A DNA stretch of 64,000 nt. Origin: Azospirillum oryzae (GTDB lineage: Bacteria; Pseudomonadota; Alphaproteobacteria; Azospirillales; Azospirillaceae). Below are positions 18,190 through 26,668 of the stretch, piece after piece (within the stretch, counting starts at the first letter, position 1; each line of letters opens with the position of its first letter). A program made the position numbers and the translations under genes. A model generated the notes under the pieces. That model saw only the letters and a program-made list of their open reading frames with translations. It did not search any database and had not been told where the DNA came from. The stretch is taken from NCBI RefSeq assembly GCF_900177515.1, contig NZ_FXAK01000002.1, positions 41,001-105,000 on the forward strand, read 5' to 3'.

Positions 18190-18336
18190 TCAACCCATGA
18201 TGTTCTCGTCCGCGATGCGGCGCGGCATGTCGGTTTGATGCTGGCGGTCCTGCTTCGGCGCCTTGGTGACGCTGAAGCCGATGCCCGACAGCAGAAGGAC
18301 GCCCAGCGAGGCGACGGTGACGATGTTGCAAAGCAT
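18190..18336 (-). CDS. Small hypothetical membrane peptide (48 aa)
   Basis: The peptide begins MLCNIVTVASLGVLLLSGIG, a single hydrophobic segment, then a short polar basic tail (KAPKQDRQHQ). AAGGG lies 9 bp before the ATG, which supports translation. There is no recognisable domain. A Cys at residue 3 is not in a lipobox. It could be a small inner-membrane protein or an uncleaved signal-like peptide. It is separated from pncA by 136 bp, and nothing around it indicates a role. Confidence 0.45.
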   Translation of the reverse strand: MLCNIVTVASLGVLLLSGIGFSVTKAPKQDRQHQTDMPRRIADENIMG

Positions 18337-18640
18337 AGTGACTGACCCTTTCCCTAACCTCTTTCGGCCACCCGCTTGGGAGCGGCCAGACCCTTATTCC
18401 GCGGTCTTCCTGGCAATAGACGCCGGGCGCCGCTTCTTTCTTCCCCGAGCCGAACCGGGATGAGTGAAAATAATCGTCCGTTACCCGGACAGTCTTTACT
18501 TCCAACACCTTACCGGCACAGTCTGCGCGGAGCGGTCAGATAGTCCCGCAGCTGCGAACTGGCAATGGAAGCCGGCGACATATCCGCGCAGCTCTGGTTA
18601 ACAAAATTGTCATGGCAGAGCTTGGGGGGAGGGGCGCCTC
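18337..18640. other. Intergenic region without a supported gene
   Basis: These 304 bp lie between the start of the small peptide gene and the end of the histidine kinase gene. They are less GC-rich than the flanking genes. I see no gene, clear terminator or repeat. They must hold the promoter for the small peptide, if that peptide is real. Confidence 0.35.
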
Positions 18641-20137
18641 TCAGGCGCCGCGGCCGTCCGCCATCGAACGCTTTGAAGCGGCATCGCTTTCCACCGCCCG
18701 CAGGATCACCGTCACCTTCAGCCCCCGGCCGTCCTGCCCGGCGTCCAGCCGCACCACCGCCCCCAGCCTGTCGGCGAGCGCGCGCACGATGGCAAGGCCC
18801 AACCCGCTGCCGGTGCGCGGCGGCTCGCCCGGACGGTCCAGGCGATAGAAGCGCTCGAACACCCGCTCGCGCTCGGCCTCGGGGATGCCGGGGCCGTCGT
18901 CCTCCACCTCCAGGACAGGTCCCGCCCCGACCCGCACCGTCACCGTGCCGCCCGGACGGTTGTAGCGGATGGCGTTGTCCAGCAGGTTGCCCAGCAGTTC
19001 GCCCACCAGCACCGGGTTGCCCACGGCCCGCAGGTCGGCGTTCCCGTCCTCCGGTGCCCCAGTTTCCAATGTTTCGAACCGCACCTCGATGTCCTGGGCC
19101 AGCGCCGCCGGCACCTGCTCCGCCGCGACCTCCATCGCCACCTGCCGCAGGTCGGTCACCTCCGGTGCGGCCGGCGCCGTCGGCGCGTCCTCGTCGGCGC
19201 GGGCCAGCGCCAGCAACTGCACCAGCAGCCGCTCCAGCCGCTTCACCGCCCCCTCGACATCGTCCAGCGCCGCGCGTCCTTCCGCGCTGTCGGTGCCGAA
19301 GCGGCGCAGCAGTGCCAGGTGGGTGCGCAGCACTGCCAGCGGCGTGCGCAGCTGGTGCGAGGCGTCGGCGGTGAAGCGGCGCATGGTGCCGATCGACTGG
19401 TCAAGCCGCGCCAGCAGCCCGTTGATGGCGATCACCAGCGGCAGTACCTCCACCGGCACCACCGCCAGCGGCAGCGGCACCAGCGCCATCCCTCCCCCCG
19501 TTATGCCACGCGCCGACCGGCTGTCGATCACCCGCCGCAGCCGCCCCAGCGGCGCCAGCCCGCGCCCGACCGCTCCCCACACCAGCAGACCGCTGCCGCC
19601 GACCAGCGCCACCTCCAGCAGGGTCAGCCACAGCAGCAGATCGACCTCCACCGCGCGCCGGCCGGCCGTGGTCTCCGCCACCTGGACCAGCACCGGATGC
19701 GGCACGCCGTAGAGCCGCCGGATCTGCGCCGCCACCCGCACCGCATGGCCGCGATAGGTGGCGTCGCGGAACACCGTGACGTTGGTCGGCATCTTCGAGA
19801 TGTCCGGCAGCGGCAGGTCGAGATAGCCGGTGATGATCCCGCCCTCATGGGCGACGTTGTAATAGATGCTGTCGCGCGCCTGGCTCTCCAGCATGCCGAA
19901 GGCGACGGCGGGCAGGTCGACCGTCACCTCGCCATTGTCGTCGTCCACCGCCAGCCGCTCGGCGATGGCGAGCGTCGAGCCGGCCAGCAGCCGGTCGTGG
20001 GTGGACTGGACGAAGCCGTGGATCAGCGCCGACCCGCCGACGCCCAGCCCGACCGCCAGCGCCCCCAGCGGCACCAGCAGCCGGGTCAGCAGTCGGCGCC
20101 GCAGCGACGGCACCCGCTCCGGCCTGCTTCCGGCCAT
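18641..20137 (-). CDS. Sensor histidine kinase, TctE/QseC-like
   Basis: The 498-residue inner-membrane kinase has a first membrane segment at about 18-38 (LLVPLGALAVGLGVGGSALI) and a second at about 160-180. The periplasmic region between them has the 2CSK_N style seen in TctE (LAIAERLAVDDDNGEVTVDLP). The phosphorylated His lies in FTADASHQLRTPLAVL near residue 260. The ATPase boxes are LLDNAIRYNRPGG (N), VEDDGPGIPEAERERVFERF (G1/F) and TGSGLGLAIVRAL (G2). The ATG at 20137 follows the regulator stop by 13 bp, so the two are cotranscribed. TctDE-like systems often control adjacent importers, and a solute-binding protein gene is divergent from the pair. The ligand is not evident. Confidence 0.9.
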   Translation of the reverse strand: MAGSRPERVPSLRRRLLTRLLVPLGALAVGLGVGGSALIHGFVQSTHDRLLAGSTLAIAERLAVDDDNGEVTVDLPAVAFGMLESQARDSIYYNVAHEGGIITGYLDLPLPDISKMPTNVTVFRDATYRGHAVRVAAQIRRLYGVPHPVLVQVAETTAGRRAVEVDLLLWLTLLEVALVGGSGLLVWGAVGRGLAPLGRLRRVIDSRSARGITGGGMALVPLPLAVVPVEVLPLVIAINGLLARLDQSIGTMRRFTADASHQLRTPLAVLRTHLALLRRFGTDSAEGRAALDDVEGAVKRLERLLVQLLALARADEDAPTAPAAPEVTDLRQVAMEVAAEQVPAALAQDIEVRFETLETGAPEDGNADLRAVGNPVLVGELLGNLLDNAIRYNRPGGTVTVRVGAGPVLEVEDDGPGIPEAERERVFERFYRLDRPGEPPRTGSGLGLAIVRALADRLGAVVRLDAGQDGRGLKVTVILRAVESDAASKRSMADGRGA

Positions 20138-20150
20138 CAGGTGCTTTCCA

Positions 20151-20816
20151 TCAGTTGACTTCCATAAGGTAGCCCAGCCCTCGGATGGTGCGGATCTGCG
20201 GCCCGTCGGGTTCCAGCTTCTTGCGCAGCCGGGCGACATACAGCTCGATGGCATTCGGCGCCACCGGCTCGTCGAAGCCGAACACCTCGCCGGCCAGCCG
20301 GTCCTTCGGCACCACCTTGCCGGCGCGGGTGATCAGCCCCTCCAGCACCGCCAGCTCGCGCTTGCGCAGATCCAGCACCCGGCCGTTCAGCGTCACCGTC
20401 GCGGTGGAGCGGTCGTAGCGCAAGGCCCCGCACGCCAGCTCCGGCACCGGGGTGCCCTGGCCACGCCGCATCAGCGCGCGCACCCGCGCCTCGAACTCCG
20501 CCGGGTCGAACGGCTTCAGCAGATAGTCGTCGGCGCCGAGATCCAGCCCCTTCACCCGGTCGGCCACCGCCTCCCGCGCGGTCAGGATCATCACCGGCAC
20601 GGTGGAGCCGCGGCGGCGGATTCGCGTCAGCACCTCGAACCCCGACAGGTCGGGCAGCCCCAGATCCAGCACCACCAGCCCATAGGGCTCCGCCCGCTCC
20701 AGCCGCGCCGCCTCCTCGCCCGACGCGACATGGTCGACGGCATAGCCGGCCAGCTTCAGCGACGCGGTCAACCCGCGCGCCAGGGCGGCGTCATCCTCCA
20801 CGATCAGGATGCGCAA
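20151..20816 (-). CDS. OmpR-family response regulator, TctD-like
   Basis: The 221-residue regulator has a receiver domain (acidic pair in RILIVEDDAALARGL, phosphoacceptor Asp in VVLDLGLPDLSGF, Thr in ILTAREA, Lys in YLLKPFDPAEF) and a C-terminal winged helix (LRKRELAVLEGL, VAPNAIELYVARLRKKL, IRTIRGLGYLME). The start appears to be TTG at 20816: GGAGG is 9 bp upstream and it yields the normal LRILIVEDD beginning. In-frame ATG/GTG codons further upstream would add about 50 residues of unrelated sequence. It is the first gene of a two-gene operon with the kinase and divergent from the ABC importer it may control. Confidence 0.9.
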   Translation of the reverse strand: MRILIVEDDAALARGLTASLKLAGYAVDHVASGEEAARLERAEPYGLVVLDLGLPDLSGFEVLTRIRRRGSTVPVMILTAREAVADRVKGLDLGADDYLLKPFDPAEFEARVRALMRRGQGTPVPELACGALRYDRSTATVTLNGRVLDLRKRELAVLEGLITRAGKVVPKDRLAGEVFGFDEPVAPNAIELYVARLRKKLEPDGPQIRTIRGLGYLMEVN

Positions 20817-20895
20817 GGGCGGCACCCTCCGTCCGACCGGGCCATCATCCGAACGCCCCTGTTCCGTTCCACCAACAATTTCCGTCCGCGACAGA

Positions 20896-20921
20896 TTGAC
20901 GACAGGTTGGCCGCCTATAGT
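20896..20921 (+). promoter_or_regulatory. Candidate promoter upstream of the solute-binding protein gene
   Basis: TTGACG (20896-20901) and TATAGT (20916-20921) resemble -35 and -10 boxes in the divergent region, but the 14-bp spacer is shorter than the 16-18 bp optimum. Just downstream, CGACAAAGTCG is a small inverted repeat that could be an operator for the divergent regulator. This is a tentative assignment. Confidence 0.3.
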
Positions 20922-20998
20922 CACGACAAAGTCGCTTGTAAGCCCAACCAACCCGGCCCGCAACGGCGCCGTGGGAACCAACCGCAGGAGAGGAAACG

Positions 20999-22102
20999 AT
21001 GCGCACCAAACTGGCCCTTCTGGTCGCGACCGCCCTGACCGTCGCCGTTCCGGCCTTCACCGCCGGCACCGCGATGGCGCAGTCGGTCCCCGCCGGCTAC
21101 GACCCCTCCTATGCCAAGATCATCGAGGCGGCGAACCAGGAAGGCGCGCTCAGCATCTATTCCGCCACCGACGCGGCCGCCGTGTCGGAACTCCTGAAGG
21201 GGTTCGAGGCGCTCTATCCCAAGATCAAGCTGGAATACGCCGACCAGAACTCCACCGAGATGTACAACCGTTTCATCAGCGAGGCGGCGGCCAACACCGG
21301 CACCACCGACCTGATGTGGTCGTCGGCGATGGACCTGCAGATGAAGCTGGTCAATGACGGCTACGCCCAGTCCTACAGCTCGCCGGAAACCAAGAACATC
21401 CCCGACTGGGCCAACTGGAAGAACGAGGCCTTCGGCACCACCGCCGAGCCGATCGTCTTCGCCTACAACAAGCGCGTCGTCCCCGCCGCCGACGTGCCGA
21501 AGACCCACGCCGACCTCGCCAAGCTCCTCGCTGAGAAGCCCGACGCCTACAAGGGGAAGGTCACCTCCTACGATCCGGAGCGCAGCGGCGTCGGCTTCCT
21601 CTACATCACCCAGGACGTGCAGGCCAGCAAGGGCACCTGGGATCTGGTGAAGGCGATGGGCCAGACCGGTGTGAAGCTCTACACCTCCTCGGGCGCGATG
21701 ATCGAGCGCCTGACGTCCGGCGAGCACACCATCGGCTACAACATGATCGGCTCCTACGTCTTCGAGCGTCAGAAGAAGGACCCGGACTCGCTGGGCGTCG
21801 TGCTGCCGACCGACTACACCATCGTGATGTCGCGCATCGCCTTCATCCCGAAGGGCGCCAAGCACCCGAACGCCGCCAAGCTGTTCCTCGACTATCTGCT
21901 GTCGAAGGAAGGCCAGCAGGCGATGCAGGCCCGCTACATGGGTTCGATCCGCTCCGATCTGGCCGCGTCCAACCCGACCGCCGGCATTCCGGAAAGCACG
22001 CTGCGTCCGATCCATGTCGGCCCGGAACTGCTGACCTATCTCGATCAGGTGAAGCGCCTGAAGTTCCTGAAGGATTGGCAGAAGGCCCTGCAGGGGAAGT
22101 GA
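20999..22102 (+). CDS. ABC transporter periplasmic solute-binding protein (AfuA/FbpA-like)
   Basis: The 367-residue protein has a cleavable signal peptide (hydrophobic core LALLVATALTVAVPAF, likely cleavage after GTAMA). The mature part has the type 2 periplasmic-binding fold (SIYSATDAAAVSELLKGFEA, DLMWSSAMDLQMKL, YDPERSGVGFLYIT, LFLDYLLSKEGQQAM). It resembles the ferric/aminoethylphosphonate/phosphosugar-binding group. The adjacent tyrosine pair used by FbpA to hold iron is absent in the corresponding region (TIGYNMIGSYVF), so a ferric role is doubtful and the substrate is unassigned. It heads a three-gene importer operon, divergent from a TctDE-like two-component system. A repeat element separates it from the permease gene. 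Confidence 0.88.
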   Translation: MRTKLALLVATALTVAVPAFTAGTAMAQSVPAGYDPSYAKIIEAANQEGALSIYSATDAAAVSELLKGFEALYPKIKLEYADQNSTEMYNRFISEAAANTGTTDLMWSSAMDLQMKLVNDGYAQSYSSPETKNIPDWANWKNEAFGTTAEPIVFAYNKRVVPAADVPKTHADLAKLLAEKPDAYKGKVTSYDPERSGVGFLYITQDVQASKGTWDLVKAMGQTGVKLYTSSGAMIERLTSGEHTIGYNMIGSYVFERQKKDPDSLGVVLPTDYTIVMSRIAFIPKGAKHPNAAKLFLDYLLSKEGQQAMQARYMGSIRSDLAASNPTAGIPESTLRPIHVGPELLTYLDQVKRLKFLKDWQKALQGK

Positions 22103-22122
22103 TTTAATCCGACCTGAAATCA

Positions 22123-22273
22123 CCCTCTCCCGCCCCGGGAGAGGGAAGGGGCCCGCCGAAGGCGGGAAGGGTGAGGGGCAATCCAAGGAACGAACAATTC
22201 GATCCTCGCCTCACCCCTCACCCTCCCCGCGCCTTTGGCGCGGGTCCCCTCCCTCTCCCGGGACGGGAGAGGG
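22123..22273. repeat. Intergenic GC-rich nested inverted repeat, type A copy 2
   Basis: This 151-bp unit has the same length and plan as 17254-17404. Both ends are CCCTCTCCCG...CGGGAGAGGG hairpins, with an inner GAAGGGTGAGGGGCAATCC arm pairing with CCTCACCCCTCACCCTCCC and a variable loop. It lies between the solute-binding protein gene and the permease gene of one operon, the position where REP-type elements are known to lower downstream expression and protect the upstream mRNA. Confidence 0.8.
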
Positions 22274-22300
22274 AAGGTTTGCGCCAAAAGGAATCCCCCC

Positions 22301-23968
22301 ATGAACCGCGCGACGCGCATCGCGGTGATCGTCGCCATGGCGATCGCCGTGCTGGCCCCGATCGGGCTGGTCGTCTACCAGAGCTTCCTCGACGGGCCGT
22401 TCTTCCAGCCCAAGATCTCCTTCACCCTGTCGGCCTACGAGTTCGTCCTGGACGACGAGGACTTCTTCGACGCCCTCTACAACTCCTGCATCATCGCCTT
22501 CGGCATGACCGCCATCGCGGTGCCGGTCGGCGCGCTGCTGGCCTTCCTGATGACCCGCACCGACCTGCCGGGCCGCCGCTGGATCGAGCCGGTGATCCTG
22601 GTGCCGATGTTCGTCTCGTCGGTGGTGCTGGCCTTCGGCTTCGTGGTCAGCCTCGGCCCGGCCGGCTTCGTCACGCTGTGGTTCAAGGGCGTGTTCGGCT
22701 ACGTCCCCTGGTATCTCTATTCCAAGTGGATGCTGATCGTCATCGCCGGCCTGACCCATGTCCCGCACATTTTCCTCTACACCTCGTCCGCTCTGCGCAG
22801 CCTGGGCTCCGACGTCGAGGAAGCGGCGCGGATGACCGGCGCCGGCCCGCTGCGCACGGCGATGACCGTTAGCCTGCCGATGGTGATGCCGAACATCCTC
22901 TATTCGGCGGTGCTGGTCTTCTTCCTGGGCTTCGAGCTGTTCGGCCTGCCGCTTGTGCTGGGCGACCCCGAAGGCATCCTGGTGCTCGCCACCTATCTCT
23001 ACAAGCTGACCAACAAGCTCGGCACGCCGTCCTACCAGCTGATGGCGGTGGTCGTGGTGGCGATCATCTGCATCGCCCTGCCGCTGGTCGCCTTGCAGCG
23101 CTTCCTGCTGCGCGCCGCCAACCGCTATGTCTCGGTGAAGGGCAAGGCGGCGGCGCAGAAGCCGGTGTCGATCGGCGTCTGGCGCTGGCCGGCCGCGGCG
23201 ATGATCACCGCGTGGCTGCTGTTCACCGTCGTCGTGCCGCTCAGCGGCCTCGTGCTCCGCGCCTTCGTGTCGAGCTGGGGCGAGGGCGTCAACCTGCTGG
23301 ACGTGCTGACGCTGGCCCATTTCCGCGAGCTGATGGAGTTCCCCAACCTGACCCGCGGCATCGTCAACACGCTGCTGATCGCGTCGGTCGGCGGGGCCTT
23401 GTCGGTCGGCGTCTACACCGTCCTCAATCTTGCCGCCCACCGCTGGCCGTCGGGCTGGACCCGGCTGATGGACTATCTGGTGCTGCTGCCGCGCGCCATG
23501 CCCGGTCTGGTCGCCGGTCTGGCGATCTTCTGGGTCTTCCTGTTCACGCCCTTCCTGGCCCCGCTGCGCCAGACCATGATCGCCATCTGGGTCGCCTACA
23601 CGCTGGTCTGGCTCGCCTACGGCATGCGTCTGGTCAGCGGCGCCCTGCTGCAGATCGGCCCCGAGCTTGAGGAGGCCGGCCGCATCGTCGGCGCCAGCCC
23701 CGGCCGGGTGTCGCGCGACCTGACGATCCCGCTGATCAAGGTCGGCCTGTTCTCCAGCTGGCTGCTGATCTTCGTCACCTTCATGCGCGAATACTCGACC
23801 GGCGTCTATCTGCTGGCCCCCGGCACCGAGGTGATCGGTTCGCTGCTGGTCTCGCTGTGGGGCACCGGCGCCGTCGATCTCGTCACCGCGCTCTCCACCG
23901 TCAACATCGCGATGATCGGCGGCGGCCTGCTGCTGATGTCGCTCTTCGGGAAACGCTCCCATGGCTAA
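22301..23968 (+). CDS. ABC transporter permease, fused two-domain type (AfuB/FbpB-like)
   Basis: The 555-residue inner-membrane protein has about twelve hydrophobic segments arranged as two BPD-type permease halves. The EAA loops that contact the ATPase are EEAARMTGAGPLRTAMTVSLP in the first half (near 180) and EEAGRIVGASPGRVSRDLTIP in the second (near 455). Fusion of both halves in one chain is standard for the FbpB/AfuB family. The ATG at 22301 is preceded by AAAAGGAAT; further upstream the frame runs into the repeat element. Its end overlaps the ATPase gene by 8 bp. Confidence 0.92.
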   Translation: MNRATRIAVIVAMAIAVLAPIGLVVYQSFLDGPFFQPKISFTLSAYEFVLDDEDFFDALYNSCIIAFGMTAIAVPVGALLAFLMTRTDLPGRRWIEPVILVPMFVSSVVLAFGFVVSLGPAGFVTLWFKGVFGYVPWYLYSKWMLIVIAGLTHVPHIFLYTSSALRSLGSDVEEAARMTGAGPLRTAMTVSLPMVMPNILYSAVLVFFLGFELFGLPLVLGDPEGILVLATYLYKLTNKLGTPSYQLMAVVVVAIICIALPLVALQRFLLRAANRYVSVKGKAAAQKPVSIGVWRWPAAAMITAWLLFTVVVPLSGLVLRAFVSSWGEGVNLLDVLTLAHFRELMEFPNLTRGIVNTLLIASVGGALSVGVYTVLNLAAHRWPSGWTRLMDYLVLLPRAMPGLVAGLAIFWVFLFTPFLAPLRQTMIAIWVAYTLVWLAYGMRLVSGALLQIGPELEEAGRIVGASPGRVSRDLTIPLIKVGLFSSWLLIFVTFMREYSTGVYLLAPGTEVIGSLLVSLWGTGAVDLVTALSTVNIAMIGGGLLLMSLFGKRSHG

Positions 23969-25013
23969 GCTCATCATCGACGACCTGCACCTGTCCTACG
24001 GCAGCACCGAGATCCTGAAGGGCATCACCGCGACCTTCGCCCAGGGCGAGATCGTCGCCCTGCTCGGCCGGTCGGGCAGCGGCAAGACCACGCTGCTGCG
24101 TTCCATCGCCGGTCTGGAGGAGCCGAAGAAGGGCGTCATCTCCATCGGCGACCAGCCGGTGTTCGATGCCGCCGCCGGCCTGAACGTGCCGTCGGAAAAG
24201 CGCGGCCTCGGTCTGGTCTTCCAGTCCTACGCGCTGTGGCCGCACAAGACGGTGTTCGAGAACGTCGCCTACGGCCTGCGCCTGCGCAACGTGCCGAAGG
24301 CGGACCTCCAGCAGCGCGTCGCCACCGTTCTCGACGGCGTCGGCCTCGGCCATCTCGGCGACCGCTACCCGCACCAGATGTCGGGCGGCCAGCAGCAGCG
24401 CGTCGCGCTCGCCCGCGCGCTGGTCTACAACCCGCCGGTCATCCTGCTGGATGAGCCGCTGTCGAACCTCGACGCCAAGCTGCGGGAGGAGGCGCGCATC
24501 TGGATCCGCAACCTGATCAAGCGGATGAACCTGACCGCCGTCTTCGTCACCCACGACCAGATCGAGGCGATGGCCATCGCCGACCGCATCGTCCTGCTCG
24601 ACGGCGGCCGCATCGTCCAGGCCGGCACCCCCGAACAGCTCTACACCGAGCCGGTCAGCCTGTTCGCGTCGGAGTTTATGGGCGTCAACAACCAGATCCT
24701 GAGCCGCGTGCAGGACAAGCGCGGCGGCTACGCCCGCATCGACCTGTCCGGCCACCCGCTGTGGGGCAAGGACCGCGCCGGCAAGTCCGTGTCGGACGAG
24801 GCGACCGGCGTCATCCGCCTGGAACAGGTCGAGGTGGTGGACGGCGAAGGCGAGAACCGGGTCCCGGCCGAACTGGAGACCTCGGTCTATCTCGGCAGCC
24901 ATTGGGAGCATGTCTTCCGCTGCGGCGACCAGACTTTGCGGGCCTTCGGGCGGCCCCTGGCGGCCGGCACGCACTGGCTGCACCTGCCGCCGGAGCAGCT
25001 TTGGGTGTTTTGA
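23961..25013 (+). CDS. ABC transporter ATP-binding protein (AfuC/FbpC-like)
   Basis: The 350-residue ATPase energises the importer encoded by the two preceding genes. Motifs are Walker [20 protein letters not shown]-loop FQSYALWPHKTVFENV, signature [15 protein letters not shown], Walker B VILLDEPLSNLDAKLRE and H-loop VFVTHDQIEAM. The C-terminal third (about 245-350) forms a TOBE-type regulatory region (GVIRLEQVEVVD, ETSVYLGSHWEHVFR). Overlap with the permease gene indicates translational coupling. The transport substrate is unassigned, as for the binding protein. Confidence 0.93.
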   Translation: MAKLIIDDLHLSYGSTEILKGITATFAQGEIVALLGRSGSGKTTLLRSIAGLEEPKKGVISIGDQPVFDAAAGLNVPSEKRGLGLVFQSYALWPHKTVFENVAYGLRLRNVPKADLQQRVATVLDGVGLGHLGDRYPHQMSGGQQQRVALARALVYNPPVILLDEPLSNLDAKLREEARIWIRNLIKRMNLTAVFVTHDQIEAMAIADRIVLLDGGRIVQAGTPEQLYTEPVSLFASEFMGVNNQILSRVQDKRGGYARIDLSGHPLWGKDRAGKSVSDEATGVIRLEQVEVVDGEGENRVPAELETSVYLGSHWEHVFRCGDQTLRAFGRPLAAGTHWLHLPPEQLWVF

Positions 25014-25040
25014 GGGCTGGTGCTCTGCCGCACCAGGATC

Positions 25041-25164
25041 CCCTCTCCCCCCCGGGGAGAGGGTTAGGGTGAGGGGGACGCACCTGCCGAACGTCTTCGG
25101 CTGCGCCGAACCCCCTCATCCCGACCTTCTCCCCAGGGGGGAGAAGGAGGTCTCTCCGGGAGAG
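25041..25164. repeat. Intergenic GC-rich inverted repeat, type C
   Basis: This element shares CCCTCTCC...GGAGAGGG and AGGGTGAGGGGG with type A units but has a different interior: ACGTCTTCGGCTGCGCCGAA and CCTTCTCCCCAGGGGGGAGA (hairpin CTTCTCCCC/GGGGAGAAG). It lies between the convergent importer operon and the phosphoesterase gene, where it could terminate transcription from both sides. Confidence 0.65.
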
Positions 25165-25170
25165 AACCCC

Positions 25171-25890
25171 TCAAACCTCGATCAACGCATAAGCCCGCCC
25201 CGTCTCCTTCGGAATCGTCTGCGCCACGTTGTACACCGGCGTCCCCCGCAGCGTTTTCCCGGTATAGCTCCCGTGATGCGCATGCCCATGCGCCACCGCC
25301 CGCACATTGTCGAAGCGGTCGATCGTCTCCGCCAGCCGGGACGAGCCCAGGAACGGGAAGATCTCCGTCGGCTCCCCCTCCACCGTCGCCGCGATGGGAG
25401 CGTAGTGCAGCACGACGAACACCCGCTCGGTGTCCAGCTGCCGCAGCGCGCTTTCCAGCCGCATCGCCTCGTTCACCGACTCGTGGACGAACTGCTTGAT
25501 CGCCGGCTCGCCGAAGCTGTCCAGCATCCGGTTGCCGAAGCCGCCGCCGAAGCCCTTCACCCCGGCGAAGCCGACCCCGCCGATCTCCTGCGGCGCGCCG
25601 TCCAGGAACCGCACGCCCGCCTGCGCCAGGATATGCTCGATCTCCTCCAGATGGCCGCATTCGTAATCATGATTGCCGAACACCGCGACCACCGGGATGC
25701 CGATGGAGCGCAGGGCGTCGGCCAGGATTTCCGCCTCGCGCGGCTTGCCATGGTTGGTCAGGTCGCCGCACAGCGCCAGCACGTCGGCCTTGCCGGCGAT
25801 CTCCTGGAACAGCTCGCGATAGGGGAACTGCGTCGTCTCGCCGACATGGATGTCGCCGATGGCGGCGACGGTCAGCCTGCGCTCATCCAT
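25171..25890 (-). CDS. Metallophosphoesterase (calcineurin-like)
   Basis: The 239-residue protein shows the dinuclear-metal motifs in order: GDIHVG (about 12-17), LCGDLTNHG (about 40-48), FGNHDYE (about 70-76), LHYAP (about 160) and AHGHAHHG (about 205-212). Family members hydrolyse phosphomonoesters or diesters, including cyclic nucleotides and nucleic acids; the substrate here is unknown. It overlaps the upstream nucleotidyltransferase gene by 8 bp, so the two are very probably coexpressed, and a nucleotide or RNA-related joint role is plausible but unproven. Confidence 0.88.
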   Translation of the reverse strand: MDERRLTVAAIGDIHVGETTQFPYRELFQEIAGKADVLALCGDLTNHGKPREAEILADALRSIGIPVVAVFGNHDYECGHLEEIEHILAQAGVRFLDGAPQEIGGVGFAGVKGFGGGFGNRMLDSFGEPAIKQFVHESVNEAMRLESALRQLDTERVFVVLHYAPIAATVEGEPTEIFPFLGSSRLAETIDRFDNVRAVAHGHAHHGSYTGKTLRGTPVYNVAQTIPKETGRAYALIEV

Positions 25891-26668
25891 TGCTGGTCTC
25901 CTTGAAATTCTCCTTCGTGCCCTCCTCCCCGACCACGTCGGCGAAGCCCCATTGCGTGACGTCGATCAGGTAATCCTCGCGCGAGAACAGCCGGCCCCGG
26001 CAGATGCGGGTCTGGGCGACCGGCAGCTTGGCGCGCTCCTGCATCCGCTCCAGCAGCTCCGCCACCAGCCAGTCGGGGATGCGGTCGCGCTCGGTCGGAT
26101 AGATGAACCGGAAGTTCAGCAGGTGGATCAGCAGCACCTCCCAATACTGCTCCATATGGGCGAGCAGCCTTTTCCAGTCGATCTTGTCATGCTGCTTCAA
26201 GATCATGTGGACCACGTCCGGCCCATCGTACTTATGGCGCATCTGGACGAAGGACTTGGAGAAGATCATCTCCGTCGGCGCCACCAGCCGCACGTCGGCG
26301 CCGCAGATCACCGCGCGATGCTCCTCCTTGAACCAGCGGTCGTTGACCGGGTTGATGGCGACGGCAGAATTGAAGATGACGTCGAAGAACAGCTCGCCAT
26401 GCTTGACCTTGCCGATCCAGCGTTCGTCCTCGATCTCCGTTTCGAAGCCATGGTCCTGGAAATGGGAGAGGATGCGCGGGAAATCGCCGCCGCAGCAGAA
26501 GACGTCGATGTCCTTGGTCGGCCGGTTGATCCCGGTATAGGCGCTGACCGCGTAGGTCCCGCCCAGCAGGAACGGGATGCCCGACTGCGTCAGCAGCTTC
26601 AGGCTTTCGGTATAGAAGGCCTCGGCCTCCGCGGTGACGGTGGCGCTGCCCTCACGGAGTTCGCTCAT
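25883..26668 (-). CDS. Nucleotidyltransferase-fold protein
   Basis: The 261-residue protein shows the NTase signature FLLGGTYAVSAYTGINRPTK followed by DIDVFC, that is the glycine motif plus the metal-binding D-x-D. A further acidic strand, GELFFDVIFNSA, could supply the third carboxylate. It fits the minimal-nucleotidyltransferase families that include antibiotic- and AbiE-like enzymes, but has no clear C-terminal domain to name it further. The chosen ATG at 26668 has GGGGAG 6 bp upstream; an ATG 48 bp earlier is possible. It overlaps the metallophosphoesterase gene by 8 bp. No HEPN or other partner of an NTase toxin-antitoxin pair is adjacent. Confidence 0.8.
   Translation of the reverse strand: MSELREGSATVTAEAEAFYTESLKLLTQSGIPFLLGGTYAVSAYTGINRPTKDIDVFCCGGDFPRILSHFQDHGFETEIEDERWIGKVKHGELFFDVIFNSAVAINPVNDRWFKEEHRAVICGADVRLVAPTEMIFSKSFVQMRHKYDGPDVVHMILKQHDKIDWKRLLAHMEQYWEVLLIHLLNFRFIYPTERDRIPDWLVAELLERMQERAKLPVAQTRICRGRLFSREDYLIDVTQWGFADVVGEEGTKENFKETSNG

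Noticed and set aside
22211..23977. 588-codon minus-strand open frame opposite the ABC permease
   Set aside because: The translation is a run of Gln/Asp/His/Arg-rich low complexity and it begins inside a repeat element; the plus strand encodes an obvious permease.
20999..25013. Annotation of the importer as a ferric iron system
   Set aside because: The family includes iron importers, but the binding protein lacks the adjacent tyrosine pair that holds iron; the substrate was left open.
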